The notes: generated by a model not told the origin, from the letters alone. Shown: positions 1 through 9,042, numbered from the stretch's first letter. The stretch is DNA of 64,000 bases from Prorocentrum cordatum (GCA_963575745.1 CAUYUJ010000359.1:1-64000); one strand, 5' to 3'. Numbers and translations are program-made.

Positions 1-125
1 GGAGGAGCGAGGGAGGAGGAAGAGGGCGAGGAGGGAGGAGGGAGGAGGGAGGGAGAAGGGAGGAGGGAGGGAGGGAGGAGGGAGGGAGGGAGGAGGGAGG
101 AGGGAGGGAGGAGGGAGGAGGGCGA
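1..125. repeat. GGGAGGA purine tract
   Basis: This is an imperfect tandem repeat of GGGAGGA-type units that begins at or before the window edge. It is almost pure purine on the + strand. The following 80 bases are GC-rich and have no feature I can name. Confidence 0.9.
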
Positions 126-202
126 CGCACGGCGCGAGCGCCCGAGGGGTCGAGGCCAGGCTGGAGAGGCGGGGGCCAATGCAGTCAGGGGGTCAGTCAG
201 AA

Positions 203-460
203 CGCGGGGGCTTGCATGATCTAGCAGAGCCGGGGCTCAAGAGACGGGGGCTTGCATGATCTTGCAGAGCCGGGGCTCAAGAAACGGAGGTCAGCCAGAG
301 CGCTGGATCTTGCAGGATCCTGCAGAGCCAGGGTCGCATTCATCGGGTTTGGGGAGCAGGATCCTGCAGGGCCAGGGTCGCATGGACCCGGGTTTGGGCG
401 CAGGATCCTGCAGGATCTTGCAAGGCCCGACTGACCCGGGTCTGGGTTGACCCGTGTCAG
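203..460 (+). repeat. dispersed repeat R, copy 1 (GGATCCTGCAG-rich)
   Basis: Overlapping copies of a unit built on GGATCCTGCAGAGCCAGG, with interspersed GACCCGGGTCTGGG. A near-perfect 30-base unit is also duplicated at 209-237 and 248-277. Related copies lie at 9225-9400 and 52065-52160, with fragments near 940-985 and 1540-1610. The unit is rich in BamHI and PstI palindromes. It has no coding signature and its mobility is unknown. Confidence 0.75.
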
Positions 461-465
461 CAGAT

Positions 466-671
466 TTGGTGGTCTCCAAACCAGGTGGTGAGACACCCGG
501 TGGTGACCCCGATCCCCCCCAAAAAAAATTCTGGGTCGCCACTGGGTTTGGGGACACGCGGTCGCCACGAGGTTTTGCGTTTCCTGGGCCAGCCAACGCT
601 CGAAAACCATTACCCTGATTGCCCAAAACTCACCACCGGGTGTTCTCACCACCACGTTTGGGGACCACCAA
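466..671 (+). mobile_element. foldback element W with about 42-bp inverted ends
   Basis: The left end (TTGGTGGTCTCCAAAC onward) and the right end are inverted copies of each other over about 42 bases with few mismatches. CAGAT flanks both sides (461-465 and 672-676). The junction without the insert is seen in the R copy at 9381-9397, where GGGTCAG runs directly into TGGATCCCCGAC. W is therefore an insertion within the R/O repeat neighbourhood. It carries no ORF with coding character, so it would be non-autonomous. Confidence 0.7.
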
Positions 672-696
672 CAGATCCCCGACAGTGTCAAGGGTC

Positions 697-945
697 AAGC
701 AGTGGCGATGCTTTCTGGCTCGCCTATGGGCCCACCAAATAATTTATGCTAACCTTTTGTGGTCAGCACGAAATGTTATTAGAGCCTTTCTGGCTGAGGC
801 CGTCTTGTTTTAACACATTGGGTTTATGTTGTAAGAGCATATTTCCTGCTATTCGAACGTCTTGGGGTTCTAAGAACATCCCGTGGTAGGCCTACAGGAA
901 TGCCGCTGCCGGGACGGTCGGTCCCTGCCCGAAAGGGGCGCACTG
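697..945 (+). mobile_element. dispersed inverted-repeat element O, copy 1
   Basis: Starts TCAAGCAGTGGCGATGC and continues through GGGCCCACCAAA. It ends GTGGTAGGCCTACAGGAATG and GACGGTCGGTCCCTGC, which is the inverse of the start. Other copies are at 19697-19915 and 44227-44468. Internal TTCTAAGAAC blocks are palindromic. No protein is recognised. Confidence 0.65.
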
Positions 946-986
946 ACCCGGGCTTTGGTGCAGAATCTTGCAGACTCTGGGGGAAT

Positions 987-1136
987 CAAAAGGTACCGAT
1001 ACCGCTACTTCCCGGACCTCTCCTGGGGTGCGTTCTGAGCAGAATTTCGAAGCGAATCCAACGGTGGCGACGAGGGCCTCCCAGGAGGCCCAAAAAAGGG
1101 AAAACGGACGAAGGGTAGAGGTATGGGTACTTTTTC
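987..1136 (+). mobile_element. inverted-repeat element B, copy 1 (AAAAGGTACC ends)
   Basis: About 150 bp bounded by AAAAGGTACCGATACC and the inverse GGTATGGGTACTTTTT. The internal block GCGAATCCAACGGTGGCGAC is shared with copies at 19330-19483 and 20779-20924. AGACTC occurs just outside both ends (972-977 and 1151-1156), a possible decayed target duplication. Confidence 0.7.
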
Positions 1137-1232
1137 CTCCTCTGAGACTCCTTGCGTTGACCTCGACTGTCCCGAAATCTCGCTTGTTTTTCCCTATGCC
1201 CAGCGCGGGGTCGATGCGGAGTCAGCGCGGCC

Positions 1233-1312
1233 GTGGCGTTGACTCGACGTGTTCGACGCGGACTCGACGCGTGCAGCACGGATTCGACATGGACTCGACG
1301 CGGATAGGAGCG
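1233..1312. repeat. short GACTCGACG tandem repeat
   Basis: Five or six degenerate 9-18-base units containing GACTCGACG or ATTCGACATG. It lies between element B copy 1 and element C copy 1. The remainder of 1137-1364 shows nothing recognisable. Confidence 0.6.
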
Positions 1313-1364
1313 CGGCCATGGGACAGACAAGGCCCCCCTGAGATGCAACACGAGAATCTTGCAG

Positions 1365-1532
1365 TCGGGGGTGGGCAGACCTCCTACCCTGACACGTCGA
1401 TTAAGGAATTGGCCGTTTTCGGTTCGCGAGAGGGCGTCGCGGCCGTCATTGTTGCGGGTCCTGGTCCGTCGGTTTCGGTCACAGGCGGTTTTCACTAAGG
1501 GGAGGTTTACTAATGGGAGGTCTGTCCACCGC
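1365..1532 (+). mobile_element. inverted-repeat element C, copy 1
   Basis: Begins TCGGGGGTGGGCAGACCTCC and ends GGAGGTCTGTCCACC, which is its inverse. The core ACACGTCGATTAAGGAATTG is shared with copies at 9043-9211 and 55180-55347. Candidate 8-bp target duplication: TCTTGCAG at 1357-1364 against CCATGCAG at 1533-1540 (6 of 8). An R fragment follows to about 1610. Confidence 0.7.
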
Positions 1533-1766
1533 CCATGCAGGGTCCTGCGAGGCCGGACTGACCCCGGTCTGAACCGGCCCGGGTCAACAGGTCCCTGACA
1601 TCGTGGCCCATGTCAACGGTCAACATGGTCTTCCCCCCCCCGTTCATTGCCCCTCAATGCCCCCTCAAACAAAATTCGAGCATTGCCCGAGAACACCAGA
1701 ATCACGGGGAAGGAAATAATGGGGCGAAGCCTATCGAAGAAGAAGACGAATACGAACACTCGGGAT

Positions 1767-1928
1767 AGGAATAACAATAACACTGAGAATAGCCCTGGGG
1801 GCCTCCAAAACGCCGCCAAGGAGCCCCAAGAGACTCCCAAGAGGCCCCCAAGAGGCCCTAAAGAGGGCTCCAGGGCCGGCGGCATGAGCGAAGCGATTAA
1901 ATAACAATAACACTGAGAATAGTAATAC
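1767..1928 (-). repeat. minisatellite block flanked by a 22-base direct repeat
   Basis: A block of CCCCAAGAGGCC-type units (about 1796-1880) is the reverse complement of the GCCTCTTGGGG minisatellite found elsewhere in the window. AATAACAATAACACTGAGAA lies on both sides, at about 1770 and 1901. This is the only clear minus-orientation block of this minisatellite that I saw. The sequence before it (1611-1766) has no recognisable feature. Confidence 0.65.
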
Positions 1929-1989
1929 TAGTATTTATATGACCGCCCTTCGGGTGATAAGGAGGTTGTGGAGGGGAGAGAGGGGGGGA

Positions 1990-2775
1990 CCAACATCTGA
2001 CTCAATCGATCTCACTATCGATCTCACTCAACGGGACACCACGGGACAGTTGTCGATGCCACGATCGATCTCACTATCGATCTCATTAAACGGGACACCA
2101 CGGGACACCGCGGTACACCTCTCGATCTCAATATTGGTCTTTTTATCGATCTCACTATCGATTTCACTCAACGGGACACCATAGGACACCACGGGACAAC
2201 TCGGGACACCACATCCATCTCACTATCGATCTCGCTCAACGGGACATCACGGGACACCTGTCGATCTCACTATCGATCTCACTATCGATCTCACTTTTTG
2301 GGACACCACGGGACACCTCGGGGCATCACATCGATCTCACTATCGATCTCACGATCGATCTCTTTCAACGGGACACCACGGGACACCTGTCGATCTCACT
2401 ATCGATCTCTTTTTTTGGGAAACCACGGGGCACCTCGGGGCACCACATCGATCTCATTATCGATCTCACGATCGATCTCACTCAAGGGGACACCACAGGA
2501 CACCGCGGGACACCGCGAGCCACTGCCTGACGGACGGACGGGCGGGCGGGGGAGAGTCATTTGTCTTGACTTCGCCCTATCAACGGCGGACACCACGGGA
2601 CACCACGGGACACCGCGGGACACCGCGAGCCACCGCCGGACGGGCGGGCGGAGGAGAATCATTTGTCTCGATTTCGCCCTAGCAACGGCGGACACCACGG
2701 GACACCGCGGGACACCGCCGGACAGGCTGGAGGGGGAGAATTATTTGTCTTGACTTCGCCCTAGCAACGGCGGGA
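1990..2775. repeat. ClaI-rich satellite with GGGACACCAC units
   Basis: Two short motifs alternate: TCGATCTCACTA, often containing ATCGAT, and CGGGACACCACGGGACACC. The block ends in three longer direct repeats of about 70-110 bp (from about 2505, 2616 and 2708), each ending in TTCGCCCTAGCAACGGCG or close. It is a satellite-like array. Overlapping reading frames are by-products of the repeat. Confidence 0.85.
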
Positions 2776-2910
2776 TCATTCCTCTTGCGCGCCTGCGCAG
2801 CTTCGCCTCGCCCGCACGCGCGACACGAACGAGACGAAATGATTTCCCCGTTGGGGGTCTCCGTTCCATTGCGATCTCACCCCCCAACCTCCGAACAATA
2901 TCGACATACA

Positions 2911-3020
2911 CATAAGTGTTCGGAGCTCCTCGCGGATTTCTTGGATCGTAGCTGGACATCCTTGGCAGCGCCTCTGGCGCCGCGGTCCAGCGCCGATCCA
3001 CGAATTCCACGCGGAGTTGA
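2911..3020 (+). mobile_element. foldback element L, copy 1
   Basis: GCGGATTTCTTGGATC and GATCCACGAATTCCACGCGG form imperfect inverted arms around a GC-rich loop. Related hairpins occur at 5513-5680, 11862-11965, 14167-14230, 33118-33205, 33430-33490, 53455-53612 and 60196-60275, with the shared core CTTGGATCCGCGCTGGGCCC. A non-autonomous foldback element is likely. Confidence 0.55.
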
Positions 3021-3390
3021 AGTTTGTACTTCTGCAGGTTTCCTATAGGCGACCATCAGCATGTTTTGCTCATGTTTTGTTTATTGCTTCTTATTGATCA
3101 TGATTATCTTTATGTATGTCAGCTGAACCAGCAGTTCCCGCCCATTTTGAGAAGGGCTCGCTGTTGGTGTCGCCGCGTGCGTTCCCCGTCTTGGACAAGC
3201 TCTGCCCGCCCAGCAGCGGTTGCTGTCGGCGAAGAACCCACTGCGTGTAGCCTACACGAAAATCATGGGTTCGAGAGCCTCCAGGGGCCTCCGAGGGCAG
3301 AGGTCGTTCAGTGTTGAACGGCTCTCGCGGTGCATAGAGGACAATTGGGCCCCGTCTTCAGGAATGTCCTCGTCAGCCCCGCCGGTGCCC

Positions 3391-3484
3391 AGGCATGGTC
3401 AGCTTGTACGAGCTAGACAAGGAGAACGCGCAGATGCTGAAGGACCTCTGTCGGTGCGGCCGGTGGGGACGGAGAGTGTATGAT
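3391..3484 (+). CDS. candidate exon (short, unknown protein)
   Basis: From the ATG at about 3395 the frame reads MVSLYELDKENAQMLKDLC and then an Arg/Gly/Trp-rich stretch, with balanced amino acids and mostly G/C third positions. GTCTTCAG and GTGCCCAG upstream are possible acceptors. The patch runs into a TATATA/GATA microsatellite at 3486. Family unknown; an initial or internal exon is inferred only from composition. Confidence 0.3.
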
Positions 3485-3485
3485 G

Positions 3486-3517
3486 TGTATATATATATAT
3501 AGATAGATAGATAGATT
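3486..3517. repeat. TA/GATA microsatellite
   Basis: Short (TA)n followed by (GATA)n and a TTCCTCATACTCC tail. This is one of the few A/T-rich tracts in the first 40 kb. Confidence 0.9.
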
Positions 3518-3540
3518 CCTCATACTCCTCAATATCATAA

Positions 3541-3750
3541 TCATCCCTTCGTTACAACTTCTCGACCTGCATAGAGGCGTTCGAGACCGTAGACCATGCT
3601 CTTCTCTGGCAGGCGGGGATAGGTCAGCAGTTTCCTCGGCAGTGCATGGCTTTCAACTGCCATTGCCCCCGCAGTTGCGGATACGATCGAGGGGGCGGCT
3701 TGGCTGCGAGGCAGCCTGCGAGGCTCGAAGGCAAATCTAAAGAAGCCCAC
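3541..3750 (-). CDS. candidate terminal exon, minus strand
   Basis: The minus frame is open for about 66 codons and ends at the stop at 3541. It contains SIVSATAGAMAVESHALPRK and then LPEKSMVYGLERLYAG. A pyrimidine-rich run followed by CTTCTTTAG just upstream could be a 3' splice site. The opposite strand is also open over much of this stretch, so strand is uncertain. No family is recognised. The short motif EKSMV also occurs in the candidate at 44697-44880, which may be chance. Confidence 0.3.
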   Translation of the reverse strand: MGFFRFAFEPRRLPRSQAAPSIVSATAGAMAVESHALPRKLLTYPRLPEKSMVYGLERLYAGREVVTKG

Positions 3751-3931
3751 CGCAAACGCCGATCAATTTGGCTCGTGATACGAAAGGCAAGAGCGCGACA
3801 CAGCAGAGTCAGCAGAAGCATGGGGATGCTACGACCAGCCACGTTGTCCTTTGCACGTTGCGCAGCGAGCCCGCCGCAGGCGCTAAATTTTCGTCAAAGC
3901 GATATGGGTGGGTCGAGGGGCTAGGCATCGC

Positions 3932-4053
3932 TCGGAGGTGTTTTTTTCCGGCGAGGGCCATCGAGGAGCATGTTCGGGCCATCTCGCGAACAGATACACG
4001 CACGCACGAGACCAAATAATGCACGGTGAATTGACGTCCGAGCGACAGCGAGG
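3932..4053 (+). mobile_element. dispersed element M, copy 1
   Basis: Shares TTTCCGGCGAGGGCCATCGA and GCACGAGACCAAA with copies at 27752-27870 and 39278-39400. GGCATCGCTCGGA at the left and CCGAGCGACAGC at the right are inverted ends. GAGGGGCT and GAGGGGTT outside the ends may be an 8-bp target duplication (7 of 8). Confidence 0.6.
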
Positions 4054-4631
4054 GGTTGGGTCGCGGAGCGGGTCGCGGGCAGGACGGCGACAAAGCAAAA
4101 GCACGATGCCTCACCGCCAGAGCCCAGCAGCTGAGCCGCGCTTCCCTGGGCGCCTCCGCTTCGGGCTCCCTTCCCCAGAACCCCGAGGCGCAGTGGATAT
4201 GGACGAGAACTGGCCCCTTATAGAGGCTCGATTGTTATCCATATCCAGGGCGCATCGGCCTTGCGGTGCCCCTTCCAAGAAAGTCCAAGACGCACTGGAT
4301 ATGGACTTGTGGAATCCCAAACCCGGATAGCAGGGCGCCACAAGGGCGTGGAAAGGCTTGTCGAAGATTTCTGGAAGGATCTGGAGAGACCTTTCGAAGG
4401 ACTCTCTGGAGAGCGTCTGGGCACGCGTCTTGGGAAACGCTTAGGAAAGCCTTGCCAGAACCCGCTGCAAGTTTCGGGGAGGCGCGCCGAGGTCTCTGGA
4501 CGGAAGCCGGAACGAGCTCAAGGGCCGCCCTGCGGCTCGGGCCTCGTAGTCTGAATCACCTTCTTGGCTCTCCAAGGAGCTGTCTGGGAACAGGAGTATT
4601 GCCCGCAGCCCCGTCGTCGCCCTCCCCCTCT
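4054..4631. other. unassigned, with a repeated GGATATGGAC motif
   Basis: CAGTGGATATGGAC near 4191, its inverse ATCCATATCCAGGGCGC near 4238 and a direct copy near 4290 form a small inverted/direct repeat set. Open frames here overlap on both strands and none is convincing. Nothing else is recognised. Confidence 0.4.
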
Positions 4632-4800
4632 CGGGGAAACGTGAGGCACGAGTACGCCGGGACTCGGGCTTGCCGACGTTTTTGGGCGAGCGCGTTTTGG
4701 ATCTTGGCGGTCCAGTTTTCGTGGGAGCTTTGCAGCGGGAGTTCGCGTCAAATTTCAGGCCGGGTCTCGTCATTCTCACGATGGCCCTGTCAGGCCAGCT
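4632..4800 (+). mobile_element. dispersed element V, copy 1
   Basis: Shares GGACTCGGGCTTGCCGACG, then TTGCAGCGGGAG and GCGTCAAATTTCAGGC, with copies at 12064-12260 and 21378-21576. All copies are in the same orientation. The ends are poorly defined in this copy. Confidence 0.55.
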
Positions 4801-4805
4801 CGAGC

Positions 4806-4976
4806 CCCCGTGCGCGAGTCTGACGCCTCCCCGACCCTCCGGTGGTGCTGCTGCTCCTGCCCCCCCGCGGGCGGGAGCCCTCTCCCGCCCTGGGAGGAGG
4901 AGGGGCCCTGCTGCGCGGATCGCTCGGGGGGGGCCTGCGAGAGGGAAACCGGGGCCCGCCTGCCCCCCCCCCCCCG
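4806..4976 (+). CDS. weak candidate exon, Cys/Pro-rich
   Basis: One + frame reads VRESDASPTLRWCCCSCPP and continues with Pro/Gly/Glu to about 4976. Third positions are G/C-rich, but the region is also GC-rich and low complexity, and other frames stay open. It lies directly before element A copy 1. No family is recognised. Confidence 0.18.
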
Positions 4977-4998
4977 CTCGGTGGCCACATCCGAAGGT

Positions 4999-5205
4999 CA
5001 AGTCGGGCGTGTCCCAAGGTTTTTTTGCAATCCTTCGTTCAAGGGTTTTTTTTTGCAATCCTTCGGACAGGAGGAATATCCAGAACTAGTCGAGAAGTAG
5101 TCTGGGGACGTTGTTTCCAGTATGTGTGTGACTATTTTTGACTATTGCGAAGGCCTTTTTGCCAGCGCCGCCGACCCTCGATGGCGACGACGACGTTGAC
5201 GACGT

Positions 5206-5272
<67 letters not shown>

Positions 5273-5512
5273 CGCTCTCGGGTGCCTCTTGGGGCTAGTT
5301 GTGGGGCCTCTTGGGAGGCTCTTGGGGACCGCTTGGGAGCCTCGTGGGGGCCTCTTGGGGCTTCTTGAGGGTCTCTTGGGGGCCTCTTGGGGCCTCCTGG
5401 GGGACTTCTTAGGGGCCTCTGAGGGCTTCCTGCGAGCTTCCCAGGCCGAGTATTTATGATTTGCGTGCTGTTGTCATTTTCTGTTTTTCCTCGGAGGACA
5501 TGCCCGACCTAA
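4999..5512 (+). mobile_element. element A, copy 1, expanded by GAC and minisatellite tracts
   Basis: The left end AAGTCGGGCGTGTCCC and the right end GGACATGCCCGACCTAA are the family A inverted ends. The interior carries AGTCTGGGGACG, a (GAC)n tract at about 5181-5273 and a GCCTCTTGGGG minisatellite at 5280-5440. Typical A copies are 110-180 bp, so this one has grown by internal repeats. No clear target duplication is visible. Confidence 0.65.
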
Positions 5513-5680
5513 ACATCAAGTGTTGGTGCTTCACGCGAAGTTCTTGGATCCGCGCCTGGGCCCCCCAGGCCCCCCCCCGCGGCACCTCCGGAGCCTTCCC
5601 TGGCGCGCTCCGGGAGACCTAGCGCAGATCCACGAGATCCGCGCCGAGCGCCAGCAGTTTATTTTTATGGCGGTTTTTGT
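5513..5680 (+). mobile_element. foldback element L, copy 2
   Basis: AAACATCAAGTGTTGG and AGTTCTTGGATCCGCGC at the left are answered by GAGATCCGCGCC and CAGCAGTTTATTTTTATGG at the right. It abuts the right end of element A copy 1. A GC-rich stretch of about 120 bases without features follows. Confidence 0.55.
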
Positions 5681-5804
5681 TTTCTTCTACACATGAGAGC
5701 CTTGCCCCCGCCCCCCAGGATTTCTGCGCGGGGGAGGGGGGGGGGCTTCACTTCGTTCGGGGAGCGCCTGAGCGGAGTGCGCCAACCACTCACCCACCCT
5801 ATGA

Positions 5805-5840
5805 TTACGTCGGGCATGTCCCTCTACAGGAGGATTTTTC

Positions 5841-5871
<31 letters not shown>

Positions 5872-5947
5872 AATAGTCTGGGGACAAAATTGTTTGACTA
5901 TTTTTGTTCGTCCAAAATTGGCCTGTAGGAGGACACGCCCGACCTAA
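5805..5947 (+). mobile_element. element A, copy 2
   Basis: Runs TTACGTCGGGCATGTCCC to GGACACGCCCGACCTAA, 143 bp, with an A-homopolymer of about 25 bases near 5841-5869 and the core AATAGTCTGGGGACAA. Flanks CCCTATGA and CCTTAGAA match at only five of eight positions, so the target duplication is decayed or absent. Confidence 0.75.
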
Positions 5948-6448
5948 CCTTAGAAGTCGTGGGGGGCGGGGGCAGGGCTCTCACATGTGGCCACCTGCCC
6001 ATCGCCCCTCCTCGCCGCCGCGACTGGACCAGCGGCGGGCCAAAAGTTTTCGTGCGCTCCTTGTTTGGACAGCTCCACGACGAAGCGCATCCAACAGATC
6101 GCTCGCCCCCTCCCTCCCAACATAAAACTTGACAGCCGTGCGCGTGAGGCAACGCGAGAAGGACAAATTGTGGACAATTGAACTTCGGGCTTGGGGGCGA
6201 GGGGGGGGACATACGTCACATAGATGTTGTTCAACACTATGTTAGATGGTCCTTGTGCCATGGGTGTGGATACTCTTTGTCGGGCCACCGTTGGATCCCC
6301 CCGGCGCACGCCCTCGTTTTGCCCGATGATTTTCCCGACCGTCAAGAGTGTCAACCATGATGGACGCTCGCGTCCACCGTGGAACTAGAGGGTGATTGCA
6401 CCAGGGAGCTGGGATCACCAACGGGGTCCTCTCAAAGCCAGATGACTT
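5948..6448. other. unassigned unique-looking sequence
   Basis: About 500 bases with no repeat shared elsewhere that I could see. Open frames occur on both strands (for example minus 5950-6354) without a convincing coding pattern. Nothing is recognised. Confidence 0.4.
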
Positions 6449-6613
6449 GGCCTCCTAAATAGTATCGGAAGATCGCGCCGCATCGCCGACGAATTGGAGA
6501 TGCGGGTCGATGTGCCGCCCGATCTTCTCTACGCAGACGGGCCGATGCATCGTCGACGTCGCCGATGCATCGCCCATGCATCGACGATGCGGCGGGATCC
6601 TTCGACCGCCGGT
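6449..6613 (+). mobile_element. element F, copy 1 (GATGCATCG-rich)
   Basis: Begins GGCCTCCTAAATAGTATCGG and contains several GATGCATCG palindromes, with a degraded right end after GATCCTTCGACC. Other copies are at 7302-7630, 10950-11168, 32530-32750 and 56655-56855. No ORF is relevant. Confidence 0.6.
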
Positions 6614-6626
6614 TTTCTACCACCAT

Positions 6627-6690
6627 AGGTAAGAGACGGAGGAGGAGGAGGAGGAGGAGGAGAAGGAGGAGGAGGAGAAGGAGGAGAACC
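6627..6690. repeat. GGA microsatellite
   Basis: (GGA)n with a few A-rich interruptions. The following 6691-7128 has long overlapping open frames on both strands but nothing recognisable. It ends where element G copy 1 begins. Confidence 0.85.
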
Positions 6691-7128
6691 TCCCTGTCTT
6701 TCCTTCTACCCCGTCCTACCCATGGTAGTCCTTCGCCGCCGCCGCGCCGTCCCGTCCGGCTTTTTTTTTTGGTGTGCCGGCGGGGACTCCGTAGAGGTCA
6801 TAAAAGCGGTCGGGGGTTGCGGGTGCCCCTGGCCCACGGTGCCCCCAGCTTCCCGCACAACTTTGGAGCCCTTGGGGCCCTCGGAACCTCGTGAAGGGTG
6901 CTCTGGAGGCCGTGGGGGGCCTCCTTGGAGATCCTGGGGGGCACAGTGGGCCAGGGACACTTCGAGCAGCACCCGCAACAGGCATCCAGTTCCCGAGTCC
7001 ACCAAAGGACAGGTTGTGCGCAAGTGGGGGCAGGGAGTTCGCCGAGCGTCGTTCACACGGCAGGTGCCTGCTTCGCAGGTCCCCGCCCGGATCCGCCTTT
7101 CACCGCCACAGCCGCCGTCCCCCCTCTT

Positions 7129-7301
7129 CGGTAGCAAATCATGGGAGCTTGGTATACACTCTTATTATCGCCGATTCAGAGTCGGTTAGCGTCGATGTGC
7201 GTCGATGTCGCGTCGATTAGCGTCGATTTAGCGTGGATGAGCGTCGATGTAGCGTCGATTCGCAAGAGCCGACAAAATGGTATGGGAGGCCCCCATGATC
7301 T
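7129..7301 (+). mobile_element. element G, copy 1, with 10-12-bp internal array
   Basis: The left end GGTAGCAAATCATGGGAGC and the right end GGTATGGGAGGCCCCCATGA are imperfect inverted copies. The interior is an array of TAGCGTCGATT-type units. A second copy lies at 10122-10335. Its right end abuts element F copy 2. Confidence 0.65.
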
Positions 7302-7630
7302 AGGCCTCCTAGATGGGGTCGGAGTAGATGGCGCACCGCCGATGCATCGGTGATGCGGCCCGATGCGGAGCACGATTTCCTCCACGCCGACGCCGCCGAT
7401 GCAGTGGCCGTGCGGCGCGATTCCTCGAACCCTATCTACTCAGGAGGGAAAGAAACACACAGACACAATTAATCGGCGATCCCCCAGAAAATATGGGAAA
7501 ATATGGGCAGTGGGGGGGAAGACAAAAACCCAGAAAATATGGGAAAATATGGGGACTATTTTTATTTGTGTGTATTTATTTGTGTGTCCTAATTTCCCTT
7601 TAATCTACTCGGACCCCATCTGGGAGGCCT
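7302..7630 (+). mobile_element. element F, copy 2, interrupted by element E
   Basis: The left end AGGCCTCCTAGATGGGGTCG and the right end GGACCCCATCTGGGAGGCCT are good inverted repeats of about 30 bp. Palindromic GATGCATCG units lie inside. An E element sits inside it at 7442-7602, flanked by ATCTACTC on both sides. Without that insert the sequence matches the uninterrupted F copy at 56655-56855. Confidence 0.8.
7442..7602 (+). mobile_element. element E, copy 1, nested in F with exact 8-bp duplication
   Basis: A 161-bp unit from AGGAGGGAAAGAAACACAC to TTTGTGTGTCCTAATTTCCC. It is bounded by exact ATCTACTC duplications at 7434-7441 and 7603-7610. The core contains CAGAAAATATGGGAAAATAT. Family copies lie at 8349, 34419, 40952 and 57450, all in the same orientation. 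Ends are imperfect inverted repeats (ACACACAGACACAA against ACACACAAATAAA). No transposase is encoded. Confidence 0.88.
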
Positions 7631-7774
7631 CCACATGAGCTGCCACCGCCCCCCCCCCTCCACCTTCTTCCCCGTGGTGTGCGCGCCGCCGCGCTCCGCG
7701 GCGCGCGTGCGCCGCCGCCGCGCTCCGCAGGGCAGAGGGGGCGGAACGTGGAGGAAGGCGACGGAGAAGTGGGG

Positions 7775-8050
7775 CCAGGGAGGAGGAGGAGGAGGAGGAG
7801 GAGGAGGAGGAGGAGGAGGAGGAAGAGGAGGAGGAGGAGGAGGAGGAGGACGATGGAGGAGGAAGTAGATGGAGGAGGAAGAAGATGGAGGGAGGGAGAG
7901 AGCGAGAGATGGTGAGACAAAGGGGGGAGGGATAGAGAGATGGAATGACAGATCGAGAGAGAGAGAGAGAGGGAGAGGGAGAAGGAGAAGGAGAGAATGA
8001 GAGGGGAGGGGGGGGAGAGCGAGAGGGGCAGGGAGAGAGAAACCACCAAG
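7775..8050. repeat. GGA/GAGAGA purine tract
   Basis: (GGA)n passes into GAGAGA and GGGAGA units, almost all purine on +. Long frames on either strand are repeat artefacts. The flanking 7631-7774 and 8051-8348 contain no recognisable gene. Confidence 0.9.
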
Positions 8051-8348
8051 AGCACCCAGAGCTAGGGAGTGGGAGCGGGAGCGTGATCGGGAGCAGCAGA
8101 TGGGGAGGCTCGCCCGCGCGGGTTGTGCATTTTGCCGCCCGCGCGGGCCGAAGGAAGAGCGGGCCCCCCCAGGCGGAGCGCTGCCCTCGGTCGGGAGGGA
8201 AAGCATCGAAGAAGAGAAGACGCCATAAACATAAACATGATCTGTGTGCGTTTTTCTAGAGGGGGATCAGGAAGGGAAAATTGCAGCACCGCCACGAAGA
8301 AGCGCTGATATTCCTTCAAGGTCTGTGCGCGTGTGGGGGGCAAAAGCC

Positions 8349-8507
8349 AGGAGGGGAAATCACACACGCGAACACAATGAATCGTCGACTCCCAGGAAGA
8401 CATGGGAAACTATGGGAAGTGTAAGGGGAAGACAAAAACCCAGAAAAAAATATGTGAGATTATCTGTTTTCTGTGTATTGAATTGTGTGTCCTTGCACCC
8501 CTTTGAA
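8349..8507 (+). mobile_element. element E, copy 2
   Basis: AGGAGGGGAAATCACACACG to TGTGTGTCCTTGCACCCC, diverged from the other copies but with the shared core GACAAAAACCCAGAAA. Flanks CAAAAGCC and AAATTGCC give a weak 5 of 8 target duplication. Confidence 0.7.
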
Positions 8508-8631
8508 AAATTGCCATCTGGAGAGGGGAGGGAAGACATACAGCAGACATCTTGGTGCAGTGGGTGGACGTCCTGGAAGCTGTGTGTCTGTTCGTCTGTG
8601 TGCCCCTGGGCCCCCTTTTGATGAGGGCGGG

Positions 8632-9000
8632 GCGACCTGGACGAGCTGGGAAAGACAGGGGCCCAGCGCCGCTGCGAGGACATCACCATGCTTGCCGCGG
8701 CCTCGGCCCGCGGCTCCTGCGCCGCCACCGCCGCCGTCCCCGTCGTCGTCCTCGCTGGCGCCGCTCTCGCCGTCGTCGCGGTCGTCGTCGTCGTCGTCCT
8801 TGTCGTCGTCGTCCACGTCGTCGTCGTCCCCGTCGTCCTCGTTGTCGTTGTCCTCCTCGTCGTCGTCCTCCTCGTCGTCCTCGTCGTCGTCCTCCCCGTC
8901 GTCGTTGTCGGCCTCGTCGGCGGCGGCGTCTTCTCCGGCATCGTCTCCGGCCTCGGCCTCGGCGGCCGCGCCGGCCGACCCCCGTCCAGGACTCGTGTCC
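8632..9000 (-). CDS. candidate exon with long acidic tract, minus strand
   Basis: The minus frame holds an Ala/Glu/Asp-rich stretch, about 60 residues mostly Asp/Glu, a Gly/Ala/Arg linker and then KHGDVLAAALGPCLSQLVQ. That end is followed by GTCGCC, a possible CAG|GT donor near 8632. The acidic tract is a degenerate GAC repeat whose interruptions keep mainly charged codons. Acidic tails of this kind occur in many chromatin and nucleolar proteins, but nothing here identifies one. The repeat alone could create the frame. Confidence 0.3.
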
Positions 9001-9042
9001 ACCGGGACGCCGCCGTTCCTTCGTTTACGGGGTTCAAGAGGC

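Noticed and set aside
1939-2753. Coding frames across the ClaI-rich satellite
   Set aside because: Ser/Ile/Asp/Thr repeats follow the 10-12-base satellite unit, with frames broken and reopened by unit-length changes.
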